This document shows, piece by piece, positions 36,489 through 45,552 of a DNA stretch of 64,000 nt. The notes under the pieces were generated by a model. It was not told the origin of the DNA. It made no database searches and saw nothing but the letters and a program-made list of their open reading frames with translations. Position 1 is the first letter of the stretch. Every line of letters begins with the position of its first letter. Position numbers and translations under genes: made by a program. This stretch comes from Ruegeria sp. HKCCA6707 (lineage in GTDB: Bacteria > Pseudomonadota > Alphaproteobacteria > Rhodobacterales > Rhodobacteraceae), in NCBI RefSeq assembly GCF_013033515.1, contig NZ_WQEG01000001.1:1116001-1180000 (forward strand), in the 5' to 3' direction.

Positions 36489-37376
36489 ATGCAATTCGAT
36501 CCCAACCACTTGTCTGCCCTGGCGGCGATCCTGCGCCATGGCAGCTTCGATGCTGCTGCCGATGAATTGTCGGTTACGCCCTCCGCGATCTCTCAACGCA
36601 TCAAAGCGTTAGAAGACAGGCTTGGCGTGACGCTGGTACGTCGGGGCACCCCGTGCACCGGTACGCCTGCGGGGTTGAGGATCGCCCAACATGCCAGCAG
36701 CATCGACCTGCTTGAGGCGCAGTTGAACCGTGATCTGTCGCTGGACCAGAACCACGGTGCAGCGCGCGTGCGCATAGCTGTTCCGGCTGACGTTCTCGCC
36801 ACCTGGTTCATGGACGCAATGGCCGCGGTTGACGGGCTGCTGTTTGATCTGGTGATCGATGATCAGGACCATTCCGCTGAATGGCTCAGACGCGGTGAGG
36901 TCAGCGCAGCAATCACTGTGGGCGGGCAGACCATAACAGGTTGCGACACATTCTCGCTGGGGCAGATGCGTTACCTGGCGACGGCCAGCCCGAGCTTTGC
37001 AGACAAATGGTTTCCAGATGGTGTAACTTCCAAAGCTCTGCAGGTCGCGCCCTGCCTGACATTCAACCGCAAGGACAATTTGCAAAAAAAGTGGGTCACG
37101 CAGGTTACAGGAAAACGCTTGTCGCCCCCGACCCATTTTGTGCCGTCCACCCAAGGCTTTGTAGAAGCCGCAACCGCCGGGTTGGGATGGGGTATGAACC
37201 CGGAACGCCTTGTGCAAAAGGGGCTGAGCAATGGCACCCTGTGCGAGATCATACCAGAGAGCCCGCTGGACGTTGCCCTGAGCTGGCAGGTTGGCCGCAT
37301 CCTAGGGCCCGCTTTGAAACCCTTGACCCAAGCCGTGAAAAAGCAGGCAGTCCAGGCACTTAGACCTCGGACTTAA
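36489..37376 (+). CDS. ArgP/LysG-type LysR regulator of basic amino acid export
   Basis: 295-residue LysR-family regulator. The N-terminal helix-turn-helix (about 5-62: FDAAADELSVTPSAISQRIKALEDRLG) has the ArgP/IciA/LysG pattern, and VRRGTPCTGTPAG follows. The effector domain is at about 92-290. It probably activates the divergent argO/lysE gene when lysine or arginine is abundant. The start is the first ATG after the 84-base shared promoter region. The stop overlaps the convergent MFS gene by four bases. Confidence 0.88.
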   Translation: MQFDPNHLSALAAILRHGSFDAAADELSVTPSAISQRIKALEDRLGVTLVRRGTPCTGTPAGLRIAQHASSIDLLEAQLNRDLSLDQNHGAARVRIAVPADVLATWFMDAMAAVDGLLFDLVIDDQDHSAEWLRRGEVSAAITVGGQTITGCDTFSLGQMRYLATASPSFADKWFPDGVTSKALQVAPCLTFNRKDNLQKKWVTQVTGKRLSPPTHFVPSTQGFVEAATAGLGWGMNPERLVQKGLSNGTLCEIIPESPLDVALSWQVGRILGPALKPLTQAVKKQAVQALRPRT

Positions 37377-38638
37377 ACGGCCTTTGACGCTTTGGGATCC
37401 ACGATCCAGAAACAGGCAAAAGAGGCCCACAGGCTGACAAGTACGATAAACACGATCGCCAGCGCGACTTCATTCGTATGCGCAACTGCAGCCAAAGCCG
37501 CCGACAGCACCACTCCGACCAGTCGGCATATGCTTTTGACGGCCGCTGCACCTTGGATTCGCTGGTCCTTGGGGGCGACGTCCAAGAAGTACAGTTTTCG
37601 TGCGCTGCCGACCCCAGTCACCGCGACCGAGACGACGAATAACGCAACCGCATGCAGATGAACTTGGTGGTCTATGTGCAAGTAGTGAAAAGCCAATAGG
37701 ACTATTCCCGTGACAGCGACCATGAGTGTCCCTGTCACCATAACCGCCCGGTGCGACTTGAGGTTGATGAACTGCCACAAAGGCGCAGATACCAAATAAC
37801 CTGATGCAGACGATACGATCATGGCTGTCAGACCTTTGGCCGATGTGTGATGCGCTTCGGCGGCGATCAGAGCGAAGAACGGAACCGAAAGCGTGACCGC
37901 AACCAGTGGCAGGCGCATTACCATGTACCGGCGGAACCAAGGGTACTCGAACATCCCCACGATACCTCCAACAACCTGCCGCAGTGTTCGGCGCGATTTT
38001 GGGGCCGCGTTTTCTTTATCCTGATCCACAGCCCTTTCCGCCATCGCCAGAATGCAAAGCGCAGACAGCGAAAAGAATGCGATGGATACGGCGATGACCG
38101 TCGAATGGCGCGAGAATGGCGGGTTGTCTTTGGTGATTTGGTGGACCAGCAAAGCGATCCCGATCGCCCCCAACCCGCCAACTCCAAGCTGCAGGTAGTT
38201 CACGACCATACGGGCCTTGGAGCTCAGGTGATCGCCCATGACATCCGAAAACATCAGTGCCTGCCCTTCTTCGATCAGCCCAATCAGGAAAAAGGCGGCG
38301 ACAAAGGCAACAGCCGTTAGCGGAACATGCCCGACGGATGCAATCAGAATGGCCATGAACAAACAGCAGCCGATTGCAATTTCAGTCAGCGCAATACCAC
38401 GCTTCTTTCGTCTCTGCGCCGCGATGGGCTGCGCAAGAAACACGTCCGAGATCATGCTGCCGACCATGCGCACGGACACAAGCGCGCCTGCCAGGAACAT
38501 TGGAACTTCAAGAGACACGGCAAGAAACGGCAGAACAACCGACGGGCTGCCCAGTGTCCACGCCACCTGAGACAGAATGCTTTGCCCGGCCAGAACCGGC
38601 AGGTTGCGTCGCTTGAGATCTTGTTGTTCGTCTGCCAT
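37373..38638 (-). CDS. MFS transporter
   Basis: 421-residue major facilitator superfamily protein with about twelve hydrophobic segments and no signal peptide. It shows VRMVGSMISDVFLAQP (about 57-72) and VGSARKLYFLDVAPKDQRIQGAAAVKSICRLVG near 340-372. I do not recognise a subfamily, so the substrate stays open. A run of charged residues (about 205-225, AVDQDKENAAPKSRR) is the usual central loop. It is convergent with the LysR gene and downstream of the YebC terminator on the same strand. Confidence 0.75.
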   Translation of the reverse strand: MADEQQDLKRRNLPVLAGQSILSQVAWTLGSPSVVLPFLAVSLEVPMFLAGALVSVRMVGSMISDVFLAQPIAAQRRKKRGIALTEIAIGCCLFMAILIASVGHVPLTAVAFVAAFFLIGLIEEGQALMFSDVMGDHLSSKARMVVNYLQLGVGGLGAIGIALLVHQITKDNPPFSRHSTVIAVSIAFFSLSALCILAMAERAVDQDKENAAPKSRRTLRQVVGGIVGMFEYPWFRRYMVMRLPLVAVTLSVPFFALIAAEAHHTSAKGLTAMIVSSASGYLVSAPLWQFINLKSHRAVMVTGTLMVAVTGIVLLAFHYLHIDHQVHLHAVALFVVSVAVTGVGSARKLYFLDVAPKDQRIQGAAAVKSICRLVGVVLSAALAAVAHTNEVALAIVFIVLVSLWASFACFWIVDPKASKAV

Positions 38639-38679
38639 GCACCTGAACTCTAAGCGCGCGGGCGAAAGCGGTGCAAATG

Positions 38680-38706
38680 AAAAACCCGGCTCAACAGGCC
38701 GGGTTT
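38680..38706 (-). terminator. Rho-independent terminator of yebC
   Basis: Minus strand: AAACCCGGC (stem), seven-base loop, GCCGGGTTT (stem), then TT. It lies 26 bases after the yebC stop and ends the transcript before the MFS gene. Confidence 0.85.
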
Positions 38707-38731
38707 GAACAATAATTCTGTCGGACGTGGC

Positions 38732-39472
38732 TCAGAGCTGTGCCATCACCTCGTCGGTGGCCTCGAAGTTTGTGGTTACGCGCTGCACATCGTCATCGTC
38801 TTCCAGCGCGTCCACCAGCTTCATCAGCTTTTGCATATCTTCCAGACCCAGCTCGGTCGTGGTCGTAGGCTTCCAAATCAACTTGGTGGACTCAGACTCG
38901 CCCAGCGCAGACTCGAGCGCATTCGATACATCATTCAGATCAGTATCCGCGCACCAGATGATGTGGCCGTCTTCCGAGCTTTCGACATCTTCGGCACCAG
39001 CCTCGATGGCCGCTTCAAAGATGGTATCGGCATCCCCCGCCGTGGCCGGATATACCACCTCGCCCTTGCGGTCGAACATGAAGCCAACCGAACCGGTTTC
39101 ACCCAGATTGCCGCCATTTTTTGAAAAGGTCGAACGCACGGTCGAGGCGGTGCGGTTGCGGTTGTCGGTCATTGTCTCGACGATGACCGCGACGCCATTG
39201 GGGCCGTAGCCCTCATAGCGGATTTCTTCGTAATCATCGCCTTCGCCCGCAACCGACTTCTTGATCGCGCGGTCGATCACATCCTTGGGGACAGAATTGG
39301 ACTTGGCCTCTTTCACCGCAAGACGCAGGCGCGGGTTCTTGTCGGGATCGGGGTCGCCCATCTTGGCGGCGACGGTGATCTCTTTCGACAGTTTGGAAAA
39401 CAGCTTGGACCGCGCGGCGTCCTGACGTCCCTTGCGGTGCTGGATATTGGCCCATTTGGAATGGCCTGCCAT
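38732..39472 (-). CDS. YebC/PmpR family transcriptional/translational regulator
   Basis: 246-residue TACO1/YebC family protein. It begins [32 protein letters not shown] and has [16 protein letters not shown] and [24 protein letters not shown], all standard. Members bind DNA as PmpR-like regulators or, in recent work, help ribosomes through polyproline stretches. The acidic C-terminal part is complete. Divergent from the SLC13 gene, 110 bases away. Confidence 0.93.
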   Translation of the reverse strand: MAGHSKWANIQHRKGRQDAARSKLFSKLSKEITVAAKMGDPDPDKNPRLRLAVKEAKSNSVPKDVIDRAIKKSVAGEGDDYEEIRYEGYGPNGVAVIVETMTDNRNRTASTVRSTFSKNGGNLGETGSVGFMFDRKGEVVYPATAGDADTIFEAAIEAGAEDVESSEDGHIIWCADTDLNDVSNALESALGESESTKLIWKPTTTTELGLEDMQKLMKLVDALEDDDDVQRVTTNFEATDEVMAQL

Positions 39473-39582
39473 GGTGCGTCCTCGTCATCGTGATTGCGTA
39501 TTCGGCGCTCATATAGACGTTTGCGGGGGGCAGGATCAAGAGAGCGGCTTGCGAGACGTCCCCTTGCGGGTATGGTAGCGCC

Positions 39583-41355
39583 ATGACGACAGATCAAATC
39601 ATTCTTTTCGCCCTTTTCATCACTGTTTTTGGAATGTTGCTTTGGGGTCGCTTCCGGTATGACCTTGTGGCTTTTGCGGCGCTTATGATCGGCGTTGTTC
39701 TGGGCGTTGTGCCCGTCGACAACGCCTTTGCCGGATTTGGTCATCCTGCCACAATCATTGTCGCTTTGGTTCTGGTAGTCTCTGCCGGCCTGGTCCGGTC
39801 GGGCGCGGTGTTCTTGATCACGCGCAGTCTGGTGGATGCCTCGCGCGGCTTGGGTGCCCATATCGCGCTGATGGGCGGGATCGGTGCGGTGCTGTCGGCC
39901 TTCATGAACAACGTGGCTGCGCTGGCGCTGCTGATGCCCGTCGACATTCAGACCGCACGCAAAGCGGGGCGTTCCGTAGGCCTGACGCTGATGCCCCTGA
40001 GTTTCGCCACGATTTTGGGTGGTATGGCCACGTTGATCGGAACCCCACCGAACATCATCATCGCCTCGATCCGGCAGGAAACGCTGGGCGAGCCCTTCAA
40101 GATGTTCGACTTCGCGCCTGTCGGTGGCTTGGCGGCCATCGCAGGGCTGGCCTTTGTGGCATTGATCGGCTGGCGGTTGATCCCCAACCGAGGGCCGCAA
40201 AAAGAAACCTCCGAAGCGTTGGCGGAATATATCGCCGAGCTTACGATACCCGCCGAGTCCGCCCATATCGGCAAGCGCGTCAGCGAGCTTTACGAAGCTG
40301 CTGAAAAATCGGATGTGGCCATTATCGGCCTGATCCGTGATGGCAAGCGGCGATATGGGCGCTCGGCCCATGCGACGTTGAAAGAGGGCGACGCGCTGGT
40401 GTTGGAAGCCCGCCCCGAAGCGCTGGATGAGTTCCGCGCAGCCCTGAATCTCGATTTCTCGGACACGCGGCGCCAGGAGGTGCTCACGGCCGAGGGCGAC
40501 GGGGTTGAAGTAATCGAAGTCGTCGCCACTGAAAACGCCCGCATCACCGGGCGCACTGCGCAGGGGCTGGGGCTGGCCTGGCGGCAAAGCACGGTGTTGA
40601 TGGGGATATCGCGTCAGGGGCGCCAGATCACCGAACAGGTCCGCAAGACCGAGGTTGAGGCGGGCGATATCTTGCTATTGCTCTGCCCCCGAGATCGCGG
40701 CACGGATGTGACCGAATGGCTGGGATGCCTGCCCTTGGCGACGCGTGGCCTGAACGTAACCGCCAATGACAAAGCAGGGCTGGCCATCGGGCTGTTTGCT
40801 GCGGCAGTTCTGGCCGCCAGTATCGGGTTGATTTACCTACCCATTGCATTGGGATTGGTGGTCATTGCCTATGTTCTGACCAAGATCATGCCAATCGCCG
40901 ATATCTACAACCATATCGAATGGCCGGTGGTGGTACTGCTGGGCTCGATGATACCGCTGGGCAGCGCGCTTGAGACCTCGGGAGGGACCGAGTTGATCGC
41001 AAACGCGCTGATCCAGATCACAAACGGCCTGCCCGCCTGGGCCATTCTGACCGTTCTGATGGTGGTGACGATGACGCTTTCGGATTTGTTGAACAACACG
41101 GCCACGGCCATCGTCGCGGCCCCGGTCGGTATCCAGATGGCGCAAACGCTGGGTGTCTCGCCCGACCCGTTCCTGATGACTGTCGCTGTGGCGGCCTCAG
41201 CCGCGTTTCTTACTCCGATCGGGCACAAGAACAATACCTTGGTTCTGGGGCCCGGCGGGTATCATTTCGGCGACTACTGGCGCATGGGCCTACCGCTTGA
41301 GATCCTGATCATCGCCGTCTCAGTCCCCGCCATCCTTGTGTTTTGGCCGCTGTGA
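39583..41355 (+). CDS. SLC13/DASS-type permease with RCK_C domains (first of two)
   Basis: 590-residue inner-membrane permease of the SLC13/ArsB/CitT superfamily. An N-terminal helix bundle (about 1-200) carries the SNT-type motif FMNNVAALALLMPVD and the hairpin GTPPNIIIA. Two cytosolic TrkA_C/RCK_C-like domains follow (about 208-385). A second bundle (to 590) has LLNNTATAIVAAPV and FLTPIGHKNN. Family members move sulfate, dicarboxylates or other anions with sodium; which one is used here is unknown. A second, diverged copy is at 45553. Confidence 0.85.
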   Translation: MTTDQIILFALFITVFGMLLWGRFRYDLVAFAALMIGVVLGVVPVDNAFAGFGHPATIIVALVLVVSAGLVRSGAVFLITRSLVDASRGLGAHIALMGGIGAVLSAFMNNVAALALLMPVDIQTARKAGRSVGLTLMPLSFATILGGMATLIGTPPNIIIASIRQETLGEPFKMFDFAPVGGLAAIAGLAFVALIGWRLIPNRGPQKETSEALAEYIAELTIPAESAHIGKRVSELYEAAEKSDVAIIGLIRDGKRRYGRSAHATLKEGDALVLEARPEALDEFRAALNLDFSDTRRQEVLTAEGDGVEVIEVVATENARITGRTAQGLGLAWRQSTVLMGISRQGRQITEQVRKTEVEAGDILLLLCPRDRGTDVTEWLGCLPLATRGLNVTANDKAGLAIGLFAAAVLAASIGLIYLPIALGLVVIAYVLTKIMPIADIYNHIEWPVVVLLGSMIPLGSALETSGGTELIANALIQITNGLPAWAILTVLMVVTMTLSDLLNNTATAIVAAPVGIQMAQTLGVSPDPFLMTVAVAASAAFLTPIGHKNNTLVLGPGGYHFGDYWRMGLPLEILIIAVSVPAILVFWPL

Positions 41356-41371
41356 CAAGTATGAGCCAAAC

Positions 41372-42106
41372 ATGAAAAAATTCCTGATCCTGCAATTGCG
41401 CCCGGAAACCGATGCGTCTGATGCCGAGTTTGCGTCGATCCTGAACCGCGCGGGTCTGGACGCCAAGCGCGCCCATCGCATTCGGCTGGACCGTGAAGAC
41501 TTGCCCGCCGGGCTGGACGTGACGGATTATGCCGGTGTGATCGTTGGGGGCGGGCCAGGCTGCGTCAGCGACGACCCGGCCAGTAAATCTGCGTTGGATG
41601 CCAAGATCGAAGGGGCGATCATGGGGTTGATGCCTCAGATCACGGTGCAGGATCACCCGTATATGGGATGTTGTTATGGTCTGGGCATTCTCGCCGCGCA
41701 TCTAGGTGGTGACGTTAGTAAACGTCAATATGGCGAGCCGGTGGGCCCCTCTGAATGCCGACTGACGGAACACGGGGCCCAAGACCCGCTGACCGCCGGT
41801 TTACACTCAAGTTTCGAGGCCTTTGTCGGCCACAAAGAGGCGGTGCAAGCCCTGCCCGATGGCTGCGTGCATCTGGTCGCGTCCGACCCCTGCCCGTTTC
41901 AGATGATCCGTTGGGGGCAAAACGTCTATGCCACTCAGTTTCACCCCGAAGCCGATGCTGCCGATTTCGAACACCGCATCAATATCTACAAAAATTACGG
42001 CTATTTCCCTCCTGAAGATGCGCAAAAGCTGATCGACCTTTGCCATTCAGCGACCGTCACCCAGCCCGGCGAAATCCTGCGCCGTTTCGTGCAACGCTAC
42101 GGCTGA
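41372..42106 (+). CDS. Class I glutamine amidotransferase-like protein
   Basis: 244-residue protein with the class I glutamine amidotransferase fold. The nucleophile is in YMGCCYGLG (about 99-107, the second Cys of the pair in the GxCxG motif), and the catalytic His-x-Glu is in ATQFHPEAD (near 194). It stands alone, without a synthetase domain, so it may act as a glutamine hydrolase or on another amide; many such proteins are annotated GMP synthase but lack that role. ATG at 41372 is 16 bases after the permease stop; the longer frame begins inside that gene. Confidence 0.82.
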   Translation: MKKFLILQLRPETDASDAEFASILNRAGLDAKRAHRIRLDREDLPAGLDVTDYAGVIVGGGPGCVSDDPASKSALDAKIEGAIMGLMPQITVQDHPYMGCCYGLGILAAHLGGDVSKRQYGEPVGPSECRLTEHGAQDPLTAGLHSSFEAFVGHKEAVQALPDGCVHLVASDPCPFQMIRWGQNVYATQFHPEADAADFEHRINIYKNYGYFPPEDAQKLIDLCHSATVTQPGEILRRFVQRYG

Positions 42107-42179
42107 CCTAACGGCGCTGTTGCCTGAGCCTTCCCCCCTCGCATAGGCTGACCTGACGTGGCTTTGGGAGGAGTGGGAC

Positions 42180-43037
42180 GTGGACTTGTTGATTGGCGTG
42201 GGCCTGCCCCTGTCTCTGGCGATCATCATGCTGTCTTTGGGGATCGGGCTTGAGGTCGCCGATTTTCGCCGCGTTCTGCAGCGAGGTCATGCTTTTGCCA
42301 TTGGCGCGGTGTGTCAGGTTCTGCTGTTGCCGATTGCGGCGTTCATCACTGTCACGCTGTTCGCATTGCCGCCCGAGATCGCGGTTGGCTTTATGATCCT
42401 CAGCCTGTGTCCGGGCGGCGTGACAAGCAACATTCTGTCAAAGCTGGCGAAGGCTGATGTGGCGCTGTCCGTTAGCCTGACGGCGGTGATCAGCCTGTTG
42501 TCGATCCTGACCGTGCCTATTCTGGCGGCATGGTCGATCAACCATTTCATGGGGTCTGACGCGCCTGAGGTCTCGATCACCGGTTTGGCGGTCGCCATGT
42601 TCCTGATCACAACGCTGCCCGTCGCCATCGGGGTCAGCCTGCGCCACTTCGCGCGCAGCTTTGCTGACCGGGTTGATGCCCCTTTGTCAAAAGCGGCAAC
42701 GGTTCTGTTTGTGCTGATCGTGATCGCTGCGCTGGCCGGGAACTGGCAGCTTTTCGTTGAAAACCTGGGCATAATGGGCGCAGGGTTAATCACCCTGAAC
42801 ATCGCGCTTTTGCTGATCGGGCTTGGATTGGCACGTGCCGCAAAACTGTCGTGGACCGAGAGTAAAACAATCTCGATCGAAACGGGGATTCAAAACTCGA
42901 CGCTGGGCATAACACTGGCCGCGCTGATAACGGGCACCGAAAGCGGGTTCAGCCCGCTGGCGCTGCCCTCGGCGGTCTACGGGATAACCATGTATGTGGT
43001 CGTGTTGCCTTTCCTTGCCTGGTTCCGCAATCGCTGA
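42180..43037 (+). CDS. Bile acid:sodium symporter family protein
   Basis: 285-residue membrane protein of the BASS family (sodium-coupled transporter of organic acids). The conserved LSLCPGGVTSNILSKLAKADVALSVSLTAVISLLS is at about 78-112 and EIGIQNSTLGITLA-type (here ETGIQNSTLGI) near 239. About nine hydrophobic segments are present. Substrates of bacterial members range from pantoate to sulfated organics, and none can be fixed here. Start GTG at 42180 with GGGAGGAG upstream. It is followed after 11 bases by a flavoprotein gene that is probably in the same operon. Confidence 0.82.
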   Translation: MDLLIGVGLPLSLAIIMLSLGIGLEVADFRRVLQRGHAFAIGAVCQVLLLPIAAFITVTLFALPPEIAVGFMILSLCPGGVTSNILSKLAKADVALSVSLTAVISLLSILTVPILAAWSINHFMGSDAPEVSITGLAVAMFLITTLPVAIGVSLRHFARSFADRVDAPLSKAATVLFVLIVIAALAGNWQLFVENLGIMGAGLITLNIALLLIGLGLARAAKLSWTESKTISIETGIQNSTLGITLAALITGTESGFSPLALPSAVYGITMYVVVLPFLAWFRNR

Positions 43038-43048
43038 AAGGACACGCG

Positions 43049-44710
43049 ATGACCAATAACTCTGCAGATGCGATTGTCGTTGGTGCTGGACTGGCCGGGC
43101 TGGCTGCCGCTGCCGAGCTTGGGGATCGCGGCAAGTCGGTGATTATCGTCGATCAAGAGCCGGAACACTTTCTGGGTGGTCAGGCGTTCTGGAGCCTGGG
43201 CGGCCTGTTCATGGTAAACACGCCCGAACAACGCCGCATGGGTATTCGCGACAGCCAGGATCTGGCTTTGCGTGACTGGATGGGCAGTGCACAGTTTGAT
43301 CGCGACGAAGACGCATGGCCACGCAAATGGGCCGAGGCCTTCGTCGAGTTTGCCTCGGGCGAAATGCGCCCCTGGCTGCACCAGATGGGCCTGCGCTGGT
43401 TCCCAGTTGTGGGTTGGGCTGAACGGGGTGGATCCTATGCCAACGGTCACGGAAACTCGGTGCCCCGGTTTCACATCACATGGGGCACGGGTCCGGGTGT
43501 TCTGGAACATTTCATCCGCCGCGTGCGTGAACATGTCAGTGCCGGGCTGATCCAACTGCGGTTTCGTCATCAGGTCAGCCACATCATAATGCAAAACGGT
43601 GCGGCCAAAGGCGTCTCGGGCGAGGTTCTGGCGGACGATACCGCCCCGCAGGGTGCCAAGACCAACCGCGATGAGACCGGCGAGTTCGAGGTTTATGCAC
43701 CCTCAGTCATCGTGACCTCTGGCGGTATTGGCGGCAATTTCGAGATGGTGCGCAAGAACTGGCCGCGCGAGCGGCTTGGCGCACCGCCCAAGGATATGGT
43801 CGCGGGAGTTCCGTTCCATGTGGATGGTCGGATGATCCCGATCTCGGAAAAGGCGGGCGGGCATGTGATCAATGGCGACCGCATGTGGCATTACACCGAA
43901 GGTGTGCGCAATTGGGATCCGATCTGGCCTTCGCATGGCATACGCGTTTTGCCCGGCCCAAGCTCCATGTGGTTCGATGCACGCGGCAACCGGCTGCTAC
44001 CGCCCTGCCTGCCCGGCTTTGACACGTTGGGAACGTTGCGCGAGATTCTGAAAACAGGCTACGAATACAGCTGGTTCGTTCTGACACAGAAGGTGATCAA
44101 GAAGGAATTCGCCTTGTCCGGGTCAGAGCAGAACCCCGACTTCACCTCGGGCAGTTGGAAAGAAGTGATCCGCCAGCGCATCCTGTCCGGGTCCAAAGCA
44201 ACGGCCCCGGTTGAGGCGTTCAAGGAAAAGGGCGAAGATTTCGTTGTGGCGAATACACTGACCGAGTTGGTCAATGGAATGAACCACCTTGGGGGCGGCC
44301 TGATCGATGAAGCCCATCTGCGAGCGCAGATCGAAGCCCGGGATTCTCAGGTCGACAACCCGTTCTCGAAAGATGCGCAGATGATGGCCATTTTGGCTGC
44401 GCGAAACTATCGCGGTGACCGGCTGATCCGTACGGCCAAACCCCATAGGTTCCTGGATCCGGCCAACGGCCCGTTGATCGCAGTGAAACTGCATATCCTG
44501 ACCCGCAAGACCCTGGGCGGTTTGCAAACCAATCTGGACAGTCAGATGATCGGTGCTGATGGGCAGGTTGTTCCCGGCCTGTTTGCGGCGGGTGAGGTCG
44601 CAGGCTTTGGCGGCGGCGGATACCATGGGTATAACGCGCTGGAAGGCACGTTTTTGGGCGGTTGTATCTTCTCGGGTCGCAACGCGGGCCGGTCGCGCGC
44701 CATTGCGTAA
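43049..44710 (+). CDS. FAD-binding dehydrogenase (KstD-like / fumarate reductase-type)
   Basis: 553-residue flavoprotein. The N-terminal Rossmann motif VVGAGLAGLAAAAELGDRG is at about 9-27. The end, ACEVAGFGG-type segment GEVAGFGGGGYHGYNALEGT, is typical of the 3-ketosteroid-dehydrogenase/fumarate-reductase flavoprotein group. No signal peptide is seen. The real substrate is unknown; transfer with the BASS symporter gene just upstream suggests the two handle the same imported compound, but that is inference. Complete. Confidence 0.82.
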   Translation: MTNNSADAIVVGAGLAGLAAAAELGDRGKSVIIVDQEPEHFLGGQAFWSLGGLFMVNTPEQRRMGIRDSQDLALRDWMGSAQFDRDEDAWPRKWAEAFVEFASGEMRPWLHQMGLRWFPVVGWAERGGSYANGHGNSVPRFHITWGTGPGVLEHFIRRVREHVSAGLIQLRFRHQVSHIIMQNGAAKGVSGEVLADDTAPQGAKTNRDETGEFEVYAPSVIVTSGGIGGNFEMVRKNWPRERLGAPPKDMVAGVPFHVDGRMIPISEKAGGHVINGDRMWHYTEGVRNWDPIWPSHGIRVLPGPSSMWFDARGNRLLPPCLPGFDTLGTLREILKTGYEYSWFVLTQKVIKKEFALSGSEQNPDFTSGSWKEVIRQRILSGSKATAPVEAFKEKGEDFVVANTLTELVNGMNHLGGGLIDEAHLRAQIEARDSQVDNPFSKDAQMMAILAARNYRGDRLIRTAKPHRFLDPANGPLIAVKLHILTRKTLGGLQTNLDSQMIGADGQVVPGLFAAGEVAGFGGGGYHGYNALEGTFLGGCIFSGRNAGRSRAIA

Positions 44711-44715
44711 GCGGG

Positions 44716-45453
44716 CTATGGGATGCGGACGAAATTGAGCACGGGTGCACCGCTGCGGTCCAGCATCACAAGGCTGTCCCCGGCTTGCGCGTAGGTCGCG
44801 ACCTTTTGCAGGGTGACAAAGAACTGCCGTTCGACCTCTTCCAGTTCGGGTAGGCACGCCATCAAAGTGGCGGCAAGGTTGTCCGGGAACGTGATGTTTT
44901 GCCCGGAAATCTCAGCCTGGCCGGTAAAGCGATTGCAGCCGCCAGTGCCGCCGAATTGTCCATCCGTGTCAAACATAAGTTCGGGGTGCCTGTCAGTTTC
45001 AAGCGCAACGCCGTCGATCCCGATCAGTGACCATTTCGTATTGTCGAGCGATGCCACCTCTTGTCCCTGCACTTGCACCAGCATCAGGTCGGCGACGGTT
45101 CCATTGTCGTTCGTCAGCACCGGATAGACCGTATCTGTTGTAAACAACAACTGGTCGCCGACAAAGATCGAGCCTCGAACCGCATAGCTGTGGTTTTCTT
45201 TGATAAGGGCGTCATCAAAGCTGAGTTCATATTGTACCGGTACTCCGGTCAGAGCATAACGCTTGGCCGACAGGGTAACTGACGGCGCATCCGCCCGAGA
45301 GATGTCCTGCAACTCGACATAAAGCGTGGCATCCGGGGGTGTGGCGATGCGTTCACGATAGGATGCCGAACCTTCGATTGTTCCGGCAAAAGCAGAACCC
45401 GCCAAAGCCGCAAAAACTGCTGTGCTTGTCGCTTGCGCTAGGGGACGTTTCAT
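44716..45453 (-). CDS. Exported YbaY + META (HslJ-like) domain protein
   Basis: 245-residue exported protein. A signal peptide (LAQATSTAVFAALAGSAFA) is followed by a YbaY-like beta domain (about 25-125: GTIEGSASYRERIATPPDATLYVELQDISRAD and ALIKENHSYAVRGSIF) and a META domain (about 140-240). The META domain shows LDNTKWSLIGIDG, the conserved GGTGGCNRFTGQAEI and FPDNLAATLMACLPELEEVERQF. Such envelope proteins are linked to stress or antibiotic tolerance, without a known biochemical role. ATG at 45453 gives the signal peptide. It is convergent with the flavoprotein gene. Confidence 0.82.
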   Translation of the reverse strand: MKRPLAQATSTAVFAALAGSAFAGTIEGSASYRERIATPPDATLYVELQDISRADAPSVTLSAKRYALTGVPVQYELSFDDALIKENHSYAVRGSIFVGDQLLFTTDTVYPVLTNDNGTVADLMLVQVQGQEVASLDNTKWSLIGIDGVALETDRHPELMFDTDGQFGGTGGCNRFTGQAEISGQNITFPDNLAATLMACLPELEEVERQFFVTLQKVATYAQAGDSLVMLDRSGAPVLNFVRIP

Positions 45454-45552
45454 CTTTGGACCCTTCAGTTGCCGATACATATGGCAAACAGATTGTGATG
45501 ATATGAAGAACTACAACCCCCGGATGCGAAAATCGGCAATTCCGCGCCGGTT

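Noticed and set aside
39313-40587. 424-codon minus-strand frame over the first SLC13 gene
   Set aside because: Antisense shadow; low-complexity Gln/Arg/Asp-rich composition.
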